A stretch of 64,000 nucleotides of DNA from Phytophthora quininea (GCA_011947345.1 JAAVTG010000570.1:248001-312000); one strand, 5' to 3'; positions 34,528 to 45,780 are shown, counted from the stretch's first letter. Made by a program: numbers and translations. Notes: a model not told the origin generated them from the letters alone.

Positions 34528-36729
34528 CTACTTGCTCATGAGCTCTAGCAGCAGCTCCAACTTCTGTTCCATTGCCGCCATGCGCTCTGTGAGTTGCTGC
34601 GGATCAGTGTTTGCGAAGGTAGCCCACGGACCGTTAGCACCAAGCTCGGGGTTGGCGATTGCACCACTCAGAGTTCTCGCTTCGGCTGCGTCCAACATCG
34701 CGCTGCCGACGCCGTGCCTTTTACTGCGAGCTGTCTTGCCATCGTCTTCGGTATCCTTGCCACTGTTTGCTGTCAAATCATGAAGCAAATACTCCATCGT
34801 TGCTCGAGCCTCGACATTCGTCACTTGGGCGTAGCTGAAGATGCTCTGCAGCTTCAGAGGAGATAGTTTCTGCGACGCTTTCGTGGCCTTCTTTTCCCCA
34901 GCAGCTTCAAGAGCATCAAACACCGTCTCCAGCACGTCCGGACGGATTCGACCTCGGAAAATCACCTGCCGCCGAGGGATATCGCAGTTCTCCTGTCCTT
35001 CGTCTAGTGGATACGATGTGCTTCTTGTTCCGCTGGAAGCAGCCGCGACTAGGCAGGTCGTGGAGCCACAGCAGCAAGTCGTACCAGATGATTGCGTGAT
35101 CCGCCCGATCGAAGTGATGGTCTTGTCGTTGAAGGCCTCCTCGCTCACTTCCTCGTACGTGTCTAAGACGATGGCGAGCATCATGTTGAGCAGGATGAGA
35201 CTCGCAATGACGAGGTATCCCCAGTAGTAGATGATGGACACGGGGACGTAGATGCCCTCGATCGCTGCGTAGTCGAAGTTGCCGAACAGAATGTTCACAC
35301 ACGACTCGAGCGAGGCCTTGATCGAGGAAAACTCCTTGGCGTGGTCGCCGAAGATGAAGTGGCCGGACAGCGAGAAGGTCACGACGACCACCACAAACAC
35401 CACCAAGAAGGCGCCGAACTTGTGCAGCGAGCGGGAGATCGTGTGCGACAGCATGTTGAGCCGAGGGTGGAAGCGGAAGCTGTCGAGGATGCGGATGCCC
35501 AAGAACAAAATGGTGACTGTCGCGAGGAGGCGCAGCGCTACCGTCAGGTGGCCGATGTGCTCGACCGACGAGATGATACTGTCGAGTCTGTTGGCCACTT
35601 CGTCGTCGGCTGTCCAGTCGATGTTGGAGACCGAGAACGCGTCCACGTTGGTGCGGAAGCTCGAGTCTCTGGTGGTCGCGAACACGAAGGCCCAGACCAC
35701 GTAGAAGGCCACGACCAGCACACTCGAAGCGTAGTCGATGAGGTACCAGAAGTCCCTGAGATGTGCTCCAAGGCACTGTCGATTCCGCCATAACGTCAAA
35801 AGCTGGTTGCCCAACACAAGTAGGAAACACACAACCAGAAGTCCATCCGACACGAACGGCTGCGCGCTCTTATACAAAGTGGACTTGGCTCCGGTGGTCG
35901 TGGCGGACAGGTCGATGAAGCCTCCTTGCTCGAACTCGAGCTTGAGGTTGGTGACTCCGTACGTGCTCAGCTCGGCGTTGTACGAGACAACGGTGATTTC
36001 GAGCTTCTGGGTCGAGGCGTCGATCCACGCTCCGTCTGCTTGTAGCTGCTTGATATTATCGACGGCTTCGGTCGAGTTGAGTGTGATGCTGAAGAGCGTC
36101 ACGTTCTCAAACGCAGCGTCGGTGCCGTAGCACGTCGGGTAGATTGAGTGGAGGAATTTCTGGTTGTCACAGGACTCCATGGCCCCGCTAGTCACTGTGA
36201 AGCGAACGGCGCCGAGCACCTGGTTGTGTGTGGCGATACGGCCCCACTCTTCCAACGGCAGGTCGTTGCCATTGTAGTCCTGCGTCACGAAGATGCTCGG
36301 CACCAGAGACAACTCGATCCAGCTGAAGACGTCGCTGGGGGTGGCGATGTTGAAGAAGAGCATTGGCGAGTCGCTGGTGATGGTGTCGTCACCGGAGCTG
36401 GCGAGCGTCGTGTAGAGCGCGTTGTTCTGCTTGTACAAGTAGTTGGCTGGGATGTGGGAAGCGATCATGATGATGTAGAACACGAAGTAGATCACGGGCA
36501 GTGGCACGCGTCGAACGGCACGCGTGTGCTCTCGGTCGTGACGAAGCACCATGAGCGCATCGGAAGTGGAGAGTTCAATGTCTTTGCTTCTGGTATGCCC
36601 GGATTCGAGCATCACAGGCGACTCGAGGCCGTGGAATCCATCTTCGAACGGCTGCAGCTTCATCGGAGCAAGGCGAATCGGAGAATGGCTGGAGCGGCGA
36701 GATGTTGTCGGTGCTTGCCACCGGCTCAT
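34528..36729 (-). CDS. Polycystin-2-like (TRPP) cation channel, copy 1
   Basis: Six-helix cation channel of the PKD2/TRPP family, expected in the plasma or flagellar membrane. Helix S1 is VPLPVIYFVFYIIMIASHIP. A large extracellular TOP-type loop follows (about 90-310), including VFSWIELSLVPSIF and YPTCYGTDAAFENV. Helices S2-S6 include LLVVCFLLVLGNQLLTLW, LIDYASSVLVVAFYVVWAF, LGIRILDSFRFHPRLNML and LILLNMMLAIVLDTYEEV, with pore segment ILFGNFDYAAIEGIY. The C-terminus ends in a coiled coil, MAAMEQKLELLLELMSK. The frame is open throughout, but about 32 residues after SIGRITQ (35025-35095) are out of frame relative to copy 2, bounded by a one-base loss and a one-base gain. The start ATG at 36729 (MSRWQAPTT) is chosen because the upstream codon of the open frame is GTG. 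Confidence 0.85.
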   Translation of the reverse strand: MSRWQAPTTSRRSSHSPIRLAPMKLQPFEDGFHGLESPVMLESGHTRSKDIELSTSDALMVLRHDREHTRAVRRVPLPVIYFVFYIIMIASHIPANYLYKQNNALYTTLASSGDDTITSDSPMLFFNIATPSDVFSWIELSLVPSIFVTQDYNGNDLPLEEWGRIATHNQVLGAVRFTVTSGAMESCDNQKFLHSIYPTCYGTDAAFENVTLFSITLNSTEAVDNIKQLQADGAWIDASTQKLEITVVSYNAELSTYGVTNLKLEFEQGGFIDLSATTTGAKSTLYKSAQPFVSDGLLVVCFLLVLGNQLLTLWRNRQCLGAHLRDFWYLIDYASSVLVVAFYVVWAFVFATTRDSSFRTNVDAFSVSNIDWTADDEVANRLDSIISSVEHIGHLTVALRLLATVTILFLGIRILDSFRFHPRLNMLSHTISRSLHKFGAFLVVFVVVVVTFSLSGHFIFGDHAKEFSSIKASLESCVNILFGNFDYAAIEGIYVPVSIIYYWGYLVIASLILLNMMLAIVLDTYEEVSEEAFNDKTITSIGRITQSSGTTCCCGSTTCLVAAASSGTRSTSYPLDEGQENCDIPRRQVIFRGRIRPDVLETVFDALEAAGEKKATKASQKLSPLKLQSIFSYAQVTNVEARATMEYLLHDLTANSGKDTEDDGKTARSKRHGVGSAMLDAAEARTLSGAIANPELGANGPWATFANTDPQQLTERMAAMEQKLELLLELMSK
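34790..35290 (-). repeat. Near-identical tract shared with the second polycystin-like gene (arm 1)
   Basis: Compared by eye with 43910-44410 on the opposite strand, this 500-base part, from the pore helix to the cytoplasmic tail, differs at only a handful of positions. The 5' halves of the two genes are clearly diverged in DNA. It is a candidate gene-conversion tract. Confidence 0.7.
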
Positions 36730-37272
36730 GGGTACATGCACGACTAGCTAGCAGCTGGTAACTGATATTCGACTCAACCGGAAGACGCTTGTCAACAACT
36801 TGGCAGTCGCCGTCTCCAGCAGGTCGCGGTCCACGAGCTCTCTTCGGTGGCGCTGGGTGGCTGCAATCTACCTTCGAGGCAAACGCGTCTCAACGTGATC
36901 ACAATACTCGAAGTGTCAACCGCGCCAGACTTTGCCAGGCTTTGGGAGTCCAGAACACGCCGGCCACCCCATGCCATATAGCGGCCACGATCTCAACAAT
37001 GCTTTGTCGACTGGAGCGATCCACAAGTACTATGCCTGCGTGGGTACAACTCCTGACGCAAATTCTGGTGCAGGCAACTGCAGCTGGCCCAGCACACCAA
37101 CTACTATGAGACGACCAGGCAGCAGCACCGCACATCTCGGTTCACACGTGTTTCTAGAGCCAACACGAAGCATTAGTTGCCACATAAAGCCTTGTATTCA
37201 ACGTACAACCTACCTTTTTCTCCAGGGCGCTGCATGTACAGGATAGCCGCATTGTGTAGCACGAGTAAGAGC
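36730..37272. other. Intergenic spacer, no gene seen
   Basis: About 540 bases between the first polycystin-like gene's start and the Fic gene's stop. Open frames on both strands are short and without family features. It should hold the polycystin promoter. Confidence 0.3.
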
Positions 37273-40200
37273 TCAAAACCACATCGACGAGTTCTCCCTG
37301 CGCGTCGACAGCATGCGGGTCTGTCGAGTCTGGCGGCGGCTGTTGCGGATGATCTCCATGGTCACGATCGCCTTCTGCAAGAACTCGGGGACCTGAATCG
37401 TCTTGTCGGCGGCTCGGAGCAGTGGTGGGAAGCCCAGCTTCTTGGCCACGAGGTTGCCCAGCAATCGAGCGCACCGGCCGTTGCCGTCGTGGAACGGGTG
37501 GATGTAAAACACGAGTACCGCGAATGCATAGTACGCACACAGCAGTGGTCGCTGCTCCCAGCGACTGGCATCGTTGAGCGCAGCGAGCAAGTTCTGCAGC
37601 GCGTCTTCGATCTCTCCGGCTGGAATAAACACGCGATAGATTCGAGACGACGCGTACCCGACGGCCAGATCCGTCCGAAGCACGCCTCCCTGTCCACTTG
37701 CAGCAGGCAGTAAGCATTTGTGAAGCGCGAAGAGCTGGTCATGGGAGACCAAACACGACATATCGTGCAAGATGTCGTTAATCACGTCCAGTAGCTGTTT
37801 TCTTGAGCTGTCTGCCTGCGGAGACTTCCGAGGGGCTGGAGAGTCATGCGAAGACCCAATCGCGTCGTACAAGTCGCTCGATGTAAATGTTGCCGGCTTA
37901 GCGTTATCGCGGCAGTCGGCAAGCTCACCCTTTCGCTCAAAAGCGTCGTACTCACACTCCAAGTGTTGCAGCAGCTGATCAATTTGACGATACACGGGGA
38001 CTTTGGGTTCTCTGGGAGGCCGAACAAGCGCTCTCCTAACAGCAAGAAAGGTTAGCAAAAGAACAGAACGTATCTAAACGAGAGCCTAACTTACCCTGTG
38101 GTGACTTGGATGTTGCGGTGTGAAACGGAATCGCTCTAGCCGGAGCTGGCGTGGCTGGAATCTGCTCTCGTCCTGGGTGAATGTGTCCTGGAACTTGGTA
38201 CTTGCACAGAACGCACTCTGGAGCAGGAGGCTCCACGGGTTTCGTCACCTCCGGAGTCTCATCGATCTCCATTTCATCTGTGTTGCTAGAACTCGCATTG
38301 TCGTCGTTTGCGTTGTCATCGTTCCGCTCCGAGAGAAGCTTTTCCACCTTGGTAGACAACTCGTGAACATCGTTGAACAATTCTGCTTCGGTGGGACTCA
38401 CAGCGTACAGGTATTGCAAATAATACTTGACATGGCCAAGCAATGCCCATTTGGTCCGGATCTTGCCGTTGCTGGCTTCAATGATGTGCTTTAGAGACAA
38501 TTTGTCTTCATGGTCGCGTTCGTGTTCGTGCAGCGTGTCACGGAAGAGGCCGTTGCGCAGTAGCAAGACGAGTGAGCGCAGGATTGGGACCACAGCGACG
38601 TGGTCTTCACTATTCATCGAAGTGGCCAGCGAGTCAACCATATCGAACAAACCCCATTCTAATGCAAGCGGGATGGTGTCACAAACAGTCCCTGCATACC
38701 CAAAGAAACAGAGTTAGAGCGTAGAAATACAGCCACAACGTAACACACTTACAGTCGTCTTGCTCGATTGCTTCATCGGTCAGTTCTCCGTTGGCTGTAA
38801 TTGCGTTATCCAACGTCTGGCAGTACTGGAATCGAGGAATTCGACCAGTACCAGCCTTGGTCGAGGCAGCGCTCAGAAGATCCTGACGAAGCGTAGACAA
38901 TATCATTACCGAGCGAACGACGCGCTGGATGCGCTGAAGTTCTTGCTGGTCCTCGGACATTGCACGGTCCGAGTACCAGGACAGTACCGCAATGGTCGAC
39001 ATCTTGCAGATCATTGGGACAGATACAACGGTCTCAATCCCAGCACGCCGAGCGTGTGGTAGCAGGAAAAACTGGGATTGCTGGGCGCTGTGCAAAGTAA
39101 TCCACTCAGGGTGCTGTCCACTGAAAACGCTGCCGATGTGGCCCTGGCCAGGATCAATCATGACCATTGACGACACCTTGCGGTACTTTTGGATCGCATC
39201 GCCCCACAGAGAAGCCGTATCGTACGGTTGATTCTTGGACGCACGCGGGGACAGCACTGAAGTGGGTTTGTGCTGACGCTTAGCAGCGGTGTTGTTCTTT
39301 TGCCAGATACTGTGAGCGACAAGAATACAATTATCGTCATCGTCCAGTACAGGGCAATGCACTTGCCCCATCAACCACGGGTTCTTCAATAAGAAATAAA
39401 TAGCGTCACCATGTCAGTGCACATGTAATCTTTACAAACACTGCACCACGTACCCGAGTCACCACTCGAAGAGTGAATTCCAAGGCAGCGTTGAGTGTAG
39501 TATTGTCGATGTGGTCGATGGCTACTGTGGCGCGGAATCCACTCTCCGTCGCGTGGTTCGCAATGAGGTACTTCGCGAGCTCGTTGTGCGCGAAGTCCAC
39601 CGCATCGGACAACGGTGAAGACCCCCATCGATCCAGCAAGTTTACATTTGCTCCGCAGTCGACCAAATACTTGGCGATCTGTAAATGGCCCTCCGCACTG
39701 GCAACATGCAGCAAAGTGCGTAGGTCATAATCCTCTATATCGGGTCGCACCAGCTCCGGCACAAGCTGCTTCAGCTCCTCCAAGTTCCCTTGTTTCGTCG
39801 CTCTGAAGGCGTGTGAAGCGTTCTGCTGGTCTTCCGCACTCTTGCCCTGTTTCGTTACGAGTTTTTCTTCTGATGCGCTCGCAGCATCTCTGCAATCGCA
39901 AACTGCTGCTTCTCTAGTGCGATACTAATCGGGGATCGTCCACGAGCATCCACCACATTCGTGTTGACCCCCGCAGAGAGCAGCAACTCGATGACTCCCA
40001 ACTGTGCGTTCTCCACTGCCACATGCAGTGATGTCCTTCCCTCTTCATCTGTGACGTTCACCTCCATGCCACTGAGCCAAGATCGCTTGACCTTCTCCGT
40101 GTTTCCCTCCTGTACAGCTCTGAAGAACGCTCCCACATCTGGCGTCGACTTGCTCCTGCAAAAAACAGTAAATAAATATAATATATGTTTAATCATTTCA

Positions 40201-40692
40201 GCCACGGAACTCACCGCCAGAGCTCCGTCTCCCCACTTTTGGAGCTGCCTTTGAACAGAGGGGACTTCATGCTCAGTGCGCCGTAGTGCTCTCTCTCCAG
40301 CAGTCGTAGAATCGCCACGTTCTTGCCCTCCACAGCGCAGTCGATTGGCGAGCGTCCCCAACGATCCAGCGCTTCGGCGTTGGCTCCGCACTGTAGCAAA
40401 TAGTCCACCATCTTCAGTTGGTTGTCGCTTACAGCGATATGCAGCGGCGTTCTGCATAAGAATATTATTAAGTAAAAAATAAACACCGGATTTTTCAGGG
40501 TCGTTGCACCCGCGTACCGCTTGTCGTAGTCGGCGCCGTTGACGTCTGCGCCGTGCTCCTCTCGCAGCATCCTCATGGTGTCCAGATCCCCTCCGCAGCG
40601 GCCCAGCACATGGCCGTCGAGTGCGCAGACGCCCCGCGCAGCGTCTCCATCTCGCCCAGATCGATACTTGTAATGCGGAGCTGGGTCGTCAT
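37273..40692 (-). CDS. Ankyrin-repeat, GAF-like and Fic-domain protein (probable AMP-transferase)
   Basis: Fic proteins transfer AMP (or related groups) to hydroxyl side chains. The C-terminal part (37273-38058) has the complete active-site loop HPFHDGNGRCARLLGN, catalytic His first, after YYAFAVLVFYI. Upstream lies a GAF-like segment (38740-39380: FLLPHARRAGIETVVSVPMI, then AVLSWYSDR), a charged linker (38100-38650) with a CVLCKYQVPGHIHPGR knuckle, and ankyrin repeats: TPLHIAVSDNQLKMVDYLLQ, DRWGRSPIDCAVEGKNVAIL, TSLHVAVENAQLGVIELLLS, LLHVASAEGHLQIAKYLVDC. Introns carry normal ends (near 38090 GTAAGT; near 39470 GTACGTGG; near 40140-40215). The first exon starts MTTQLRITSIDLGEM at 40692. Frame changes in runs near 39870 (five A) and 40590 (four G) each need one extra base. 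Domain order Ank-GAF-Fic is unusual. Whether an inhibitory helix is present is not evident. Confidence 0.8.
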
Positions 40693-41081
40693 CAACGCCC
40701 GGTCTCTTGCGCACTTCAACACTATCAACTATCATATAGCATATAATGGTCGGTAACGGGAGACTTTAGCTACGAAGAAAGCTTCTGTGGGATCGAGTCC
40801 AGGGGAACGTCGCGACCGTCGCCCAGCTCAGCGACCCCTCCACAAGCGACGCAGACACAGGAGAGCGCTCTGTGCACGCACCAGCCTCTCCTTTCCCCCA
40901 GTCGACGCTTGAGCTCCACGCCGCTCTACTGTCATTTCTCCACGCGTCACTATTGTGACACTTCCCAGCTTTCTCAAGCGTCAAATTCTTCGCAGATTTC
41001 TGCTTGTCGTAACAGTGCGGTGATAGGCTGCTGACGTTGAAGGCAACTTCAACTTGTATATTTTGTATCAACTTGCTCATT
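40693..41081. other. Divergent promoter region between Fic and PNRC-like genes
   Basis: About 390 bases between two divergent starts. A GCTCATT element sits directly before the plus-strand ATG at 41082, but without the rest of the initiator consensus, so its meaning is doubtful. Confidence 0.35.
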
Positions 41082-41998
41082 ATGGCGTCGCGAGAACTCG
41101 TGGGGCGTCCTCTGGTGCCGTTCTTCGACGCGGACGAGAACGTCAACGACTCGCTGCAACTAGCGGACGACGAACGCGAAGAGATGGACGTGGACGCGCG
41201 TGTCTGGGATAAGGAGCTCGGCTACTTTGTGTATCCGGCCGAGCAATCCAATCCCTCGACTCCCATGGACATTGCCAAGCCCAGGGACTCCAGGACCAAC
41301 AGTGAGGGAAACTGCTGCTGACTCCGTCCATGATGTTGTCCAGCAGCGCTCCGGACAACTTCAATTCAATGGCTGCGAACGGGAACTCCGTGAGAGCTGC
41401 AGGTACTTGTTTGTTGTGAAGAAATCACTCTACTATAAATGCTGAGGTTTTTTGCTTGTTGGGAAGATGCTCCCACGAGGAGCAGCTCGACGAAACGTGG
41501 AGCCAAGAAGAAGAACCGGTCGGAGACGCCCGTGAGACGGAGGAATGGCAACGAAGGGGTGAAGATGGAGTCAAGACCAAGAAGGGCAAAAGCAAGGGCG
41601 GCAATGCCAATAGCAGCGGAGCGCAGAAAGACCAGCTCTCTTCATCCGGCAAATTTGCGTGGTCAGCGTTCCAGTCGGCGCCAGAGCCGTGTCAGCTTCC
41701 AATGCCGCCGTTCCTCACCAAGCCCGGTGGAAACTTGAACAACGGGATCGCGCCACCAGCAGCGCCGGCGCCTCCGTTGCCTCCGACGCCACCTCCTCCA
41801 ATGCAGCACTCGGCCCCTGTTGCGCCACCGCTCCCTCCGGGCCAACCTCCACTCCCTCCTGGACTTCCCTCTGGACAGCCACCGCTGCCTCCAGGCCAAC
41901 CGCCGTTGCCTCCGGAGGAGACGGCTCCATTGCCAATGTCGATTGAGCTGTCGATGACCCAGGATCTGCGGAGGATGCTGAATATCGGTGGCGGCTAA
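41082..41998 (+). CDS. Proline-rich protein with a PNRC-like motif
   Basis: Starts MASRELVGRPLVPFFDADEN; an acidic N-part runs to 41400 with one frame change near 41302, and an intron (GTACTTG.. to about 41466) follows. The second exon is basic (TKRGAKKKNRSETPVRRRNG) and then, in another frame, has KFAWSAFQSAPEPCQLPMPPFLT-type sequence, matching the SxFxxxPxPxxLPxPP pattern of PNRC proteins, which in animals and yeast (EDC relatives) bind decapping factor DCP1 or nuclear receptors. A polyproline tail with repeated PPLPPGQ units follows, and the chain ends with a helix, LSMTQDLRRMLNIGGG. The WW domain and EVH1-type partners could bind the polyproline tail. A role in mRNA decapping is inferred from the single motif. 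Confidence 0.65.
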
Positions 41999-42478
41999 AG
42001 CGATGAGAGAGGCCATGGCGTTAGGGTGGGCAGGTTTCGGTGGAGGGGTGCGAAGGTGGCGACGTTGGGAGTCGATACCAAGTCGAGTAGAATGCAAGAT
42101 TAAGTGGGAAGGTAAGCGCCACGAGATGAATATCTTGCTTTTGGTCTCGTCGAATTTCCCGCCGTTCGAATAGCAAGCTGATGAACGTGCTGAAAAACAA
42201 ACTCTGCTGTACCTATTCAACAGTTGCCTCGCCAGTCGTCACCCACCGGTACATTTGTGGCTCTACTTCCAGCTCGATTGACGCCCTACGTCGTTGGAGT
42301 CGTGAGCTGGCGAGTTTGAAATTCAAACTTTGAATACGTGGGGAAACCTTGCGGCAACAGCACCCCCATTAACATCATGCACCAGCAAAGCAACGTCGCT
42401 GGTGGAAATGCAGTCTCCTCTTCACGACCAGCAATAAAGATTGACGTGCTTCCCCACCTGTTAGCTAGTCGCGCTGCA
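41999..42478. other. Intergenic spacer, no gene seen
   Basis: About 480 bases before the second polycystin-like gene. An upstream in-frame ATG exists at 42377, so part of this stretch could be a longer N-terminus, but it has no counterpart in copy 1. Confidence 0.3.
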
Positions 42479-44672
42479 ATGACGTACTTACATGTACCCA
42501 GACCACCGCTGACTGCACCCTGCTGCCATTCTTCGATTCGCATTGCTCCCATGAAGCGACAGCAGTTTGACCACGGCTTCCACGGCTTCGAGTCGCCCGT
42601 GTTACTCGAGTCCGGACACGTCATCAACCAGGAGCTAGAGCTCTCCACCGCCGATGCGCTCAAAGTCATTTACCAAGACCGAGAGCACACTAGAGCAGTT
42701 CGACGAGTGGCGCTGCCCATGACCTACTTCGTGCTCTACAGCGTTGTGCTGGGCACGCACATCCCGGCCTACAGCTTGTACAAGCAGAACCACGCGCTCT
42801 ACACGACGCTGGCAACTTTCGGGGACGACACTATCACCAGCGCCTCACCAGTGCAGTTCTTCAACATCGCCACCATCAGCGATGTATTCGACTGGCTCGA
42901 GCTCACGTTAGTGCCGAGCATCTTCGTGAAGCAGGACTACAATGGCAACGAACTGCCGCTGGAAGACTGGGGACGTATTGCCACCCGTAACCAAGTACTC
43001 GGCGCTGCTCGCTTCTCGGTGACTAGTGGGGCAAAGGAAAACTGCAAGCACCAGCAAACGTTTCTGAAAGAGATCTACCCGACGTGCTACAGTGACGACG
43101 CCGTGTTCGACAACGTCACGCTGTTCAGCATCGCTCTTAATTTTAAGCGAGGTAGTCGACTCGATCAAGGAACTGAAAGCGTCAGGGACGTGGATCGATG
43201 ACTCGACACAGAAGCTCGAGATTGCTGTGGTCACGTACAACGGAGAGCTGCAAGGATACGGCGTCACCAAGCTGAAGTTGGAGTTCCAGGAAGGAGGTTT
43301 CATCGACCTCAAGGCCTCCGCCATCGGGGCCATCTCCAAAGGCTACATCACCGCGCGACCGATTATCGTTGACAGTCTGCTCGTCGTCAACCTTCTGCTG
43401 GTGCTGGGCCGTCAGATCGCGCGACTGTGGCGGAATCGACGATGCCTTGGAGCCCACTTGAAAGACTTCTGGCGCTTTGTCGACTACGCCTCGAGCGTGC
43501 TCATCGTCGCCTTCTTCGCTGTTTGGGGGTCCACGGTTGTGATCACTCAGGGATCCAGCTTTCGTACGAACATTATAGCCTTCTCACCAGCGAATATCGA
43601 CTGGTCAGCTGACGATACTGCCGCCGACAGACTCGACAGCATTGTGTCGTCGCTGGAGTGCATCGGCCATTGACGATCATCTCGCGGCTCATCGCAACGA
43701 TCACGGTCTTATTCCTGGGTGTTCGCATCCTCGACAGCTTCCGGTTCCACCCGCGACTCAATCTCCTATCGCACACGATCTCCCGCTCGCTGCACAAGTT
43801 TGGCGCCTTCCTGGTCGTCTTCGCCATTGTCATTGCGACTTTCGCGTTGTCTGGCCATTTCATCTTTGAGACCATGCCAAGGAATTCGCCACCGTCAAGG
43901 GTTCACTCGAGGCGTGTGTGAACATTCTGTTTGGCAACTTCGACTACGCAGCGATCGAAGGCATCTACGTCCCCGTGTCCATCATCTACTACTGGGGATA
44001 CCTCGTCATTGCGAGTCTCATCCTGCTCAACATGATGCTCGCCATCGTCTTAGACACGTACGAGGAAGTGAGCGAGGAGGCCTTCAACGACAAGACCATC
44101 ACTTCGATCGGGCGGATCACGCACATCATCTGGTACGACTTGCTGCTGTGGCTCCACGACCTGCCTAGTCACGGCTGCTTCCAGCGGAACAAGAGCACAT
44201 CGTATCCACTAGACGAAGGACAGGAGAACTGCGATATCCCTCGGCGGCAGGTGATTTTCCGAGGTCGAATCCGTCCGGACGTGGTGGAGACGGTGTTTGA
44301 TGCTCTTAAAGCTGCTGGGGAAAAGAAGGCCACGACAGCGTCGCAGAAACTATCTCCTCTGAAGCTACAGAGCATCTTCAGCTACGCCCAAGTGACGAAT
44401 GTCGAGGCTCAAGCGACGATGGAGTATTTGTTTTACGGCTTAACTCCGTTTGCAGAGGAAGACAACGATGACAACCAGCCACGATTACTAAGAAACAGCG
44501 CAAACAACAGCAGCGTCGCCACTCCGAGTCCGCAGGGTCGTCAACCCCGAAGCTCGACACGAATAGTTCATGGGCAACGTTCTCGAATTCCGAAGCACAG
44601 CAGCAAGCGGATCGTATGGCTGCGATGGAGCAGAAATTGGATCTGCTACTAGAACACATCGTTCGCAAATAA
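42479..44672 (+). CDS. Polycystin-2-like (TRPP) cation channel, copy 2 (interrupted)
   Basis: Paralogue of the gene at 34528-36729, in inverted orientation. Shared landmarks: HGFHGFESPVLLESGHV, DREHTRAVRRVALPMTYFVL (S1), VFDWLELTLVPSIFVKQDYN, YPTCYSDDAVFDNV, FVDYASSVLIVAFFAVWGS, LGVRILDSFRFHPRLNLL, NILFGNFDYAAIEGIYVPVS (pore) and a C-terminal coiled coil RMAAMEQKLDLLLEHIV before the stop at 44672. The frame changes near 43145, 43670 and 43890 and again in the tail near 44490. The first of these would need an extra or two missing bases, the others one missing base. I place the start at ATG 42479 by alignment with copy 1. It is either a functional gene with sequence errors or a young pseudogene; expression data would decide. 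Confidence 0.75.
43910..44410 (+). repeat. Near-identical tract shared with the first polycystin-like gene (arm 2)
   Basis: Counterpart of 34790-35290 in inverted orientation. Stretches of 60 bases and more are identical between the two, for example those encoding LVIASLILLNMMLAIVLD and YEEVSEEAFNDKTITSIG, in contrast to diverged sequence upstream of 43900. Confidence 0.7.
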
Positions 44673-44765
44673 AAACTAACAGCGGTGTCTACTGGAGATA
44701 ATCTAGAGGAAGCCTGGTTCATCACAAACAACTGGAATGTCTTTACTGTGTTTTCTATCAAGCAA

Positions 44766-45708
44766 TTACTCTGTGGGATCGTGCGGGTGCTGGACCTGCA
44801 CCAAGATCTCGTACGCTCCTGCTCCGAGCACGGCGCCGATCAGAGGGGCGAAGATCGGGACGAGGAAGTAGCACCCGTCCAAAGTGAACACCTTGGAGCC
44901 GTAGCCGGCGACGTACGTGAACAACCGGGCGCCAAAGTCTCGAGCCGGGTTCATAGCGTAGCCCGTGTTCATGCCAAAGCACATGCCCAGCGCCATGATC
45001 ATCAACGCGAAGGCGAAGGGTGTGCCGACGGTGCCCGGAGAGCGGTTGCGCTGGTCCGTGATGGCGTAGATGCAGAGCAAGAGCATGGACGTGGCCAACG
45101 TCTCGGTGTAGAAGGCCGTGAGGTTGTTGATCTCCGAGTTGGGGTACGTGGCGAAGTGCACGTGCATGATGGTTTTGTCCGGGTCGAACTTGTGGATCTT
45201 CTGGTAGTCCATGAGGTAGACGGCACAGGCGCCGAAGAAGGTGCCGAGCACTTGTGCGCAGACATATCCGGGGATCTTTCGCCACGCCATTCGGCCGTAG
45301 ACGGCGTGCGCCAGTGAGACGGCGGGGTTCATGTGCGCGCCACTCACACCTTCCGAGATGTAGACGCCCATGAGCACGGCAATCCCCCAGGCCATGTTGA
45401 TGCTGAGCCAGGTGCCTTTGTCTCCTTGCCGAGCACGACCTGGTTGTTGACGCCCATGCCGAAGCTGATCATGACGAAGGTGCCGAGGAACTCGGCGAAG
45501 CACTCGCGGAGGTGCGGGTTGGCGGTGACGAACCACTGCTTGTGGTGCTCTTGGTCGCGGTCGTACTGGCTGCGGTTGGTGTGGTGGAGCGAGCGCTCGC
45601 AGCGGTCGACTTGGCGCGGAGAGAAGGGGTGTCGGCGTACGGCGCGTGGTTGCCGGACTTGTTGGCGACGTCGATGACGAGCGGCGCGTTGCTGTTGACC
45701 ACCTCCAT
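44766..45708 (-). CDS. MIP/aquaglyceroporin-type channel A (frameshifted duplicate)
   Basis: Membrane channel of the major intrinsic protein family, moving water, glycerol or small solutes. Both pore motifs are intact: SGAHMNPAVSLAHAVYG and MNPARDFGARLFTYV. N-terminal features shared with neighbours are SLHHTNRSQYDRD and HLRECFAEFLGTFVMISFG. Compared with the intact copy at 50845-51789, this one has four instead of five C (plus-strand GGGG at 45626-45629) and two instead of three G (about 45424), shifting the frame twice; adding the two bases gives exactly 945 nt, the length of the other copy. Start at 45708, matching the other copy and lying 88 bases after an initiator-like element. It is a pseudogene only if these indels are real. 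Confidence 0.85.
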
Positions 45709-45780
45709 GGCGAAGCACGGCTGGGTTGCTGCAGTGGTTGGTTGGTTGGTCGCGGTGGAAGCTGCTGACGTGAACAGAGG

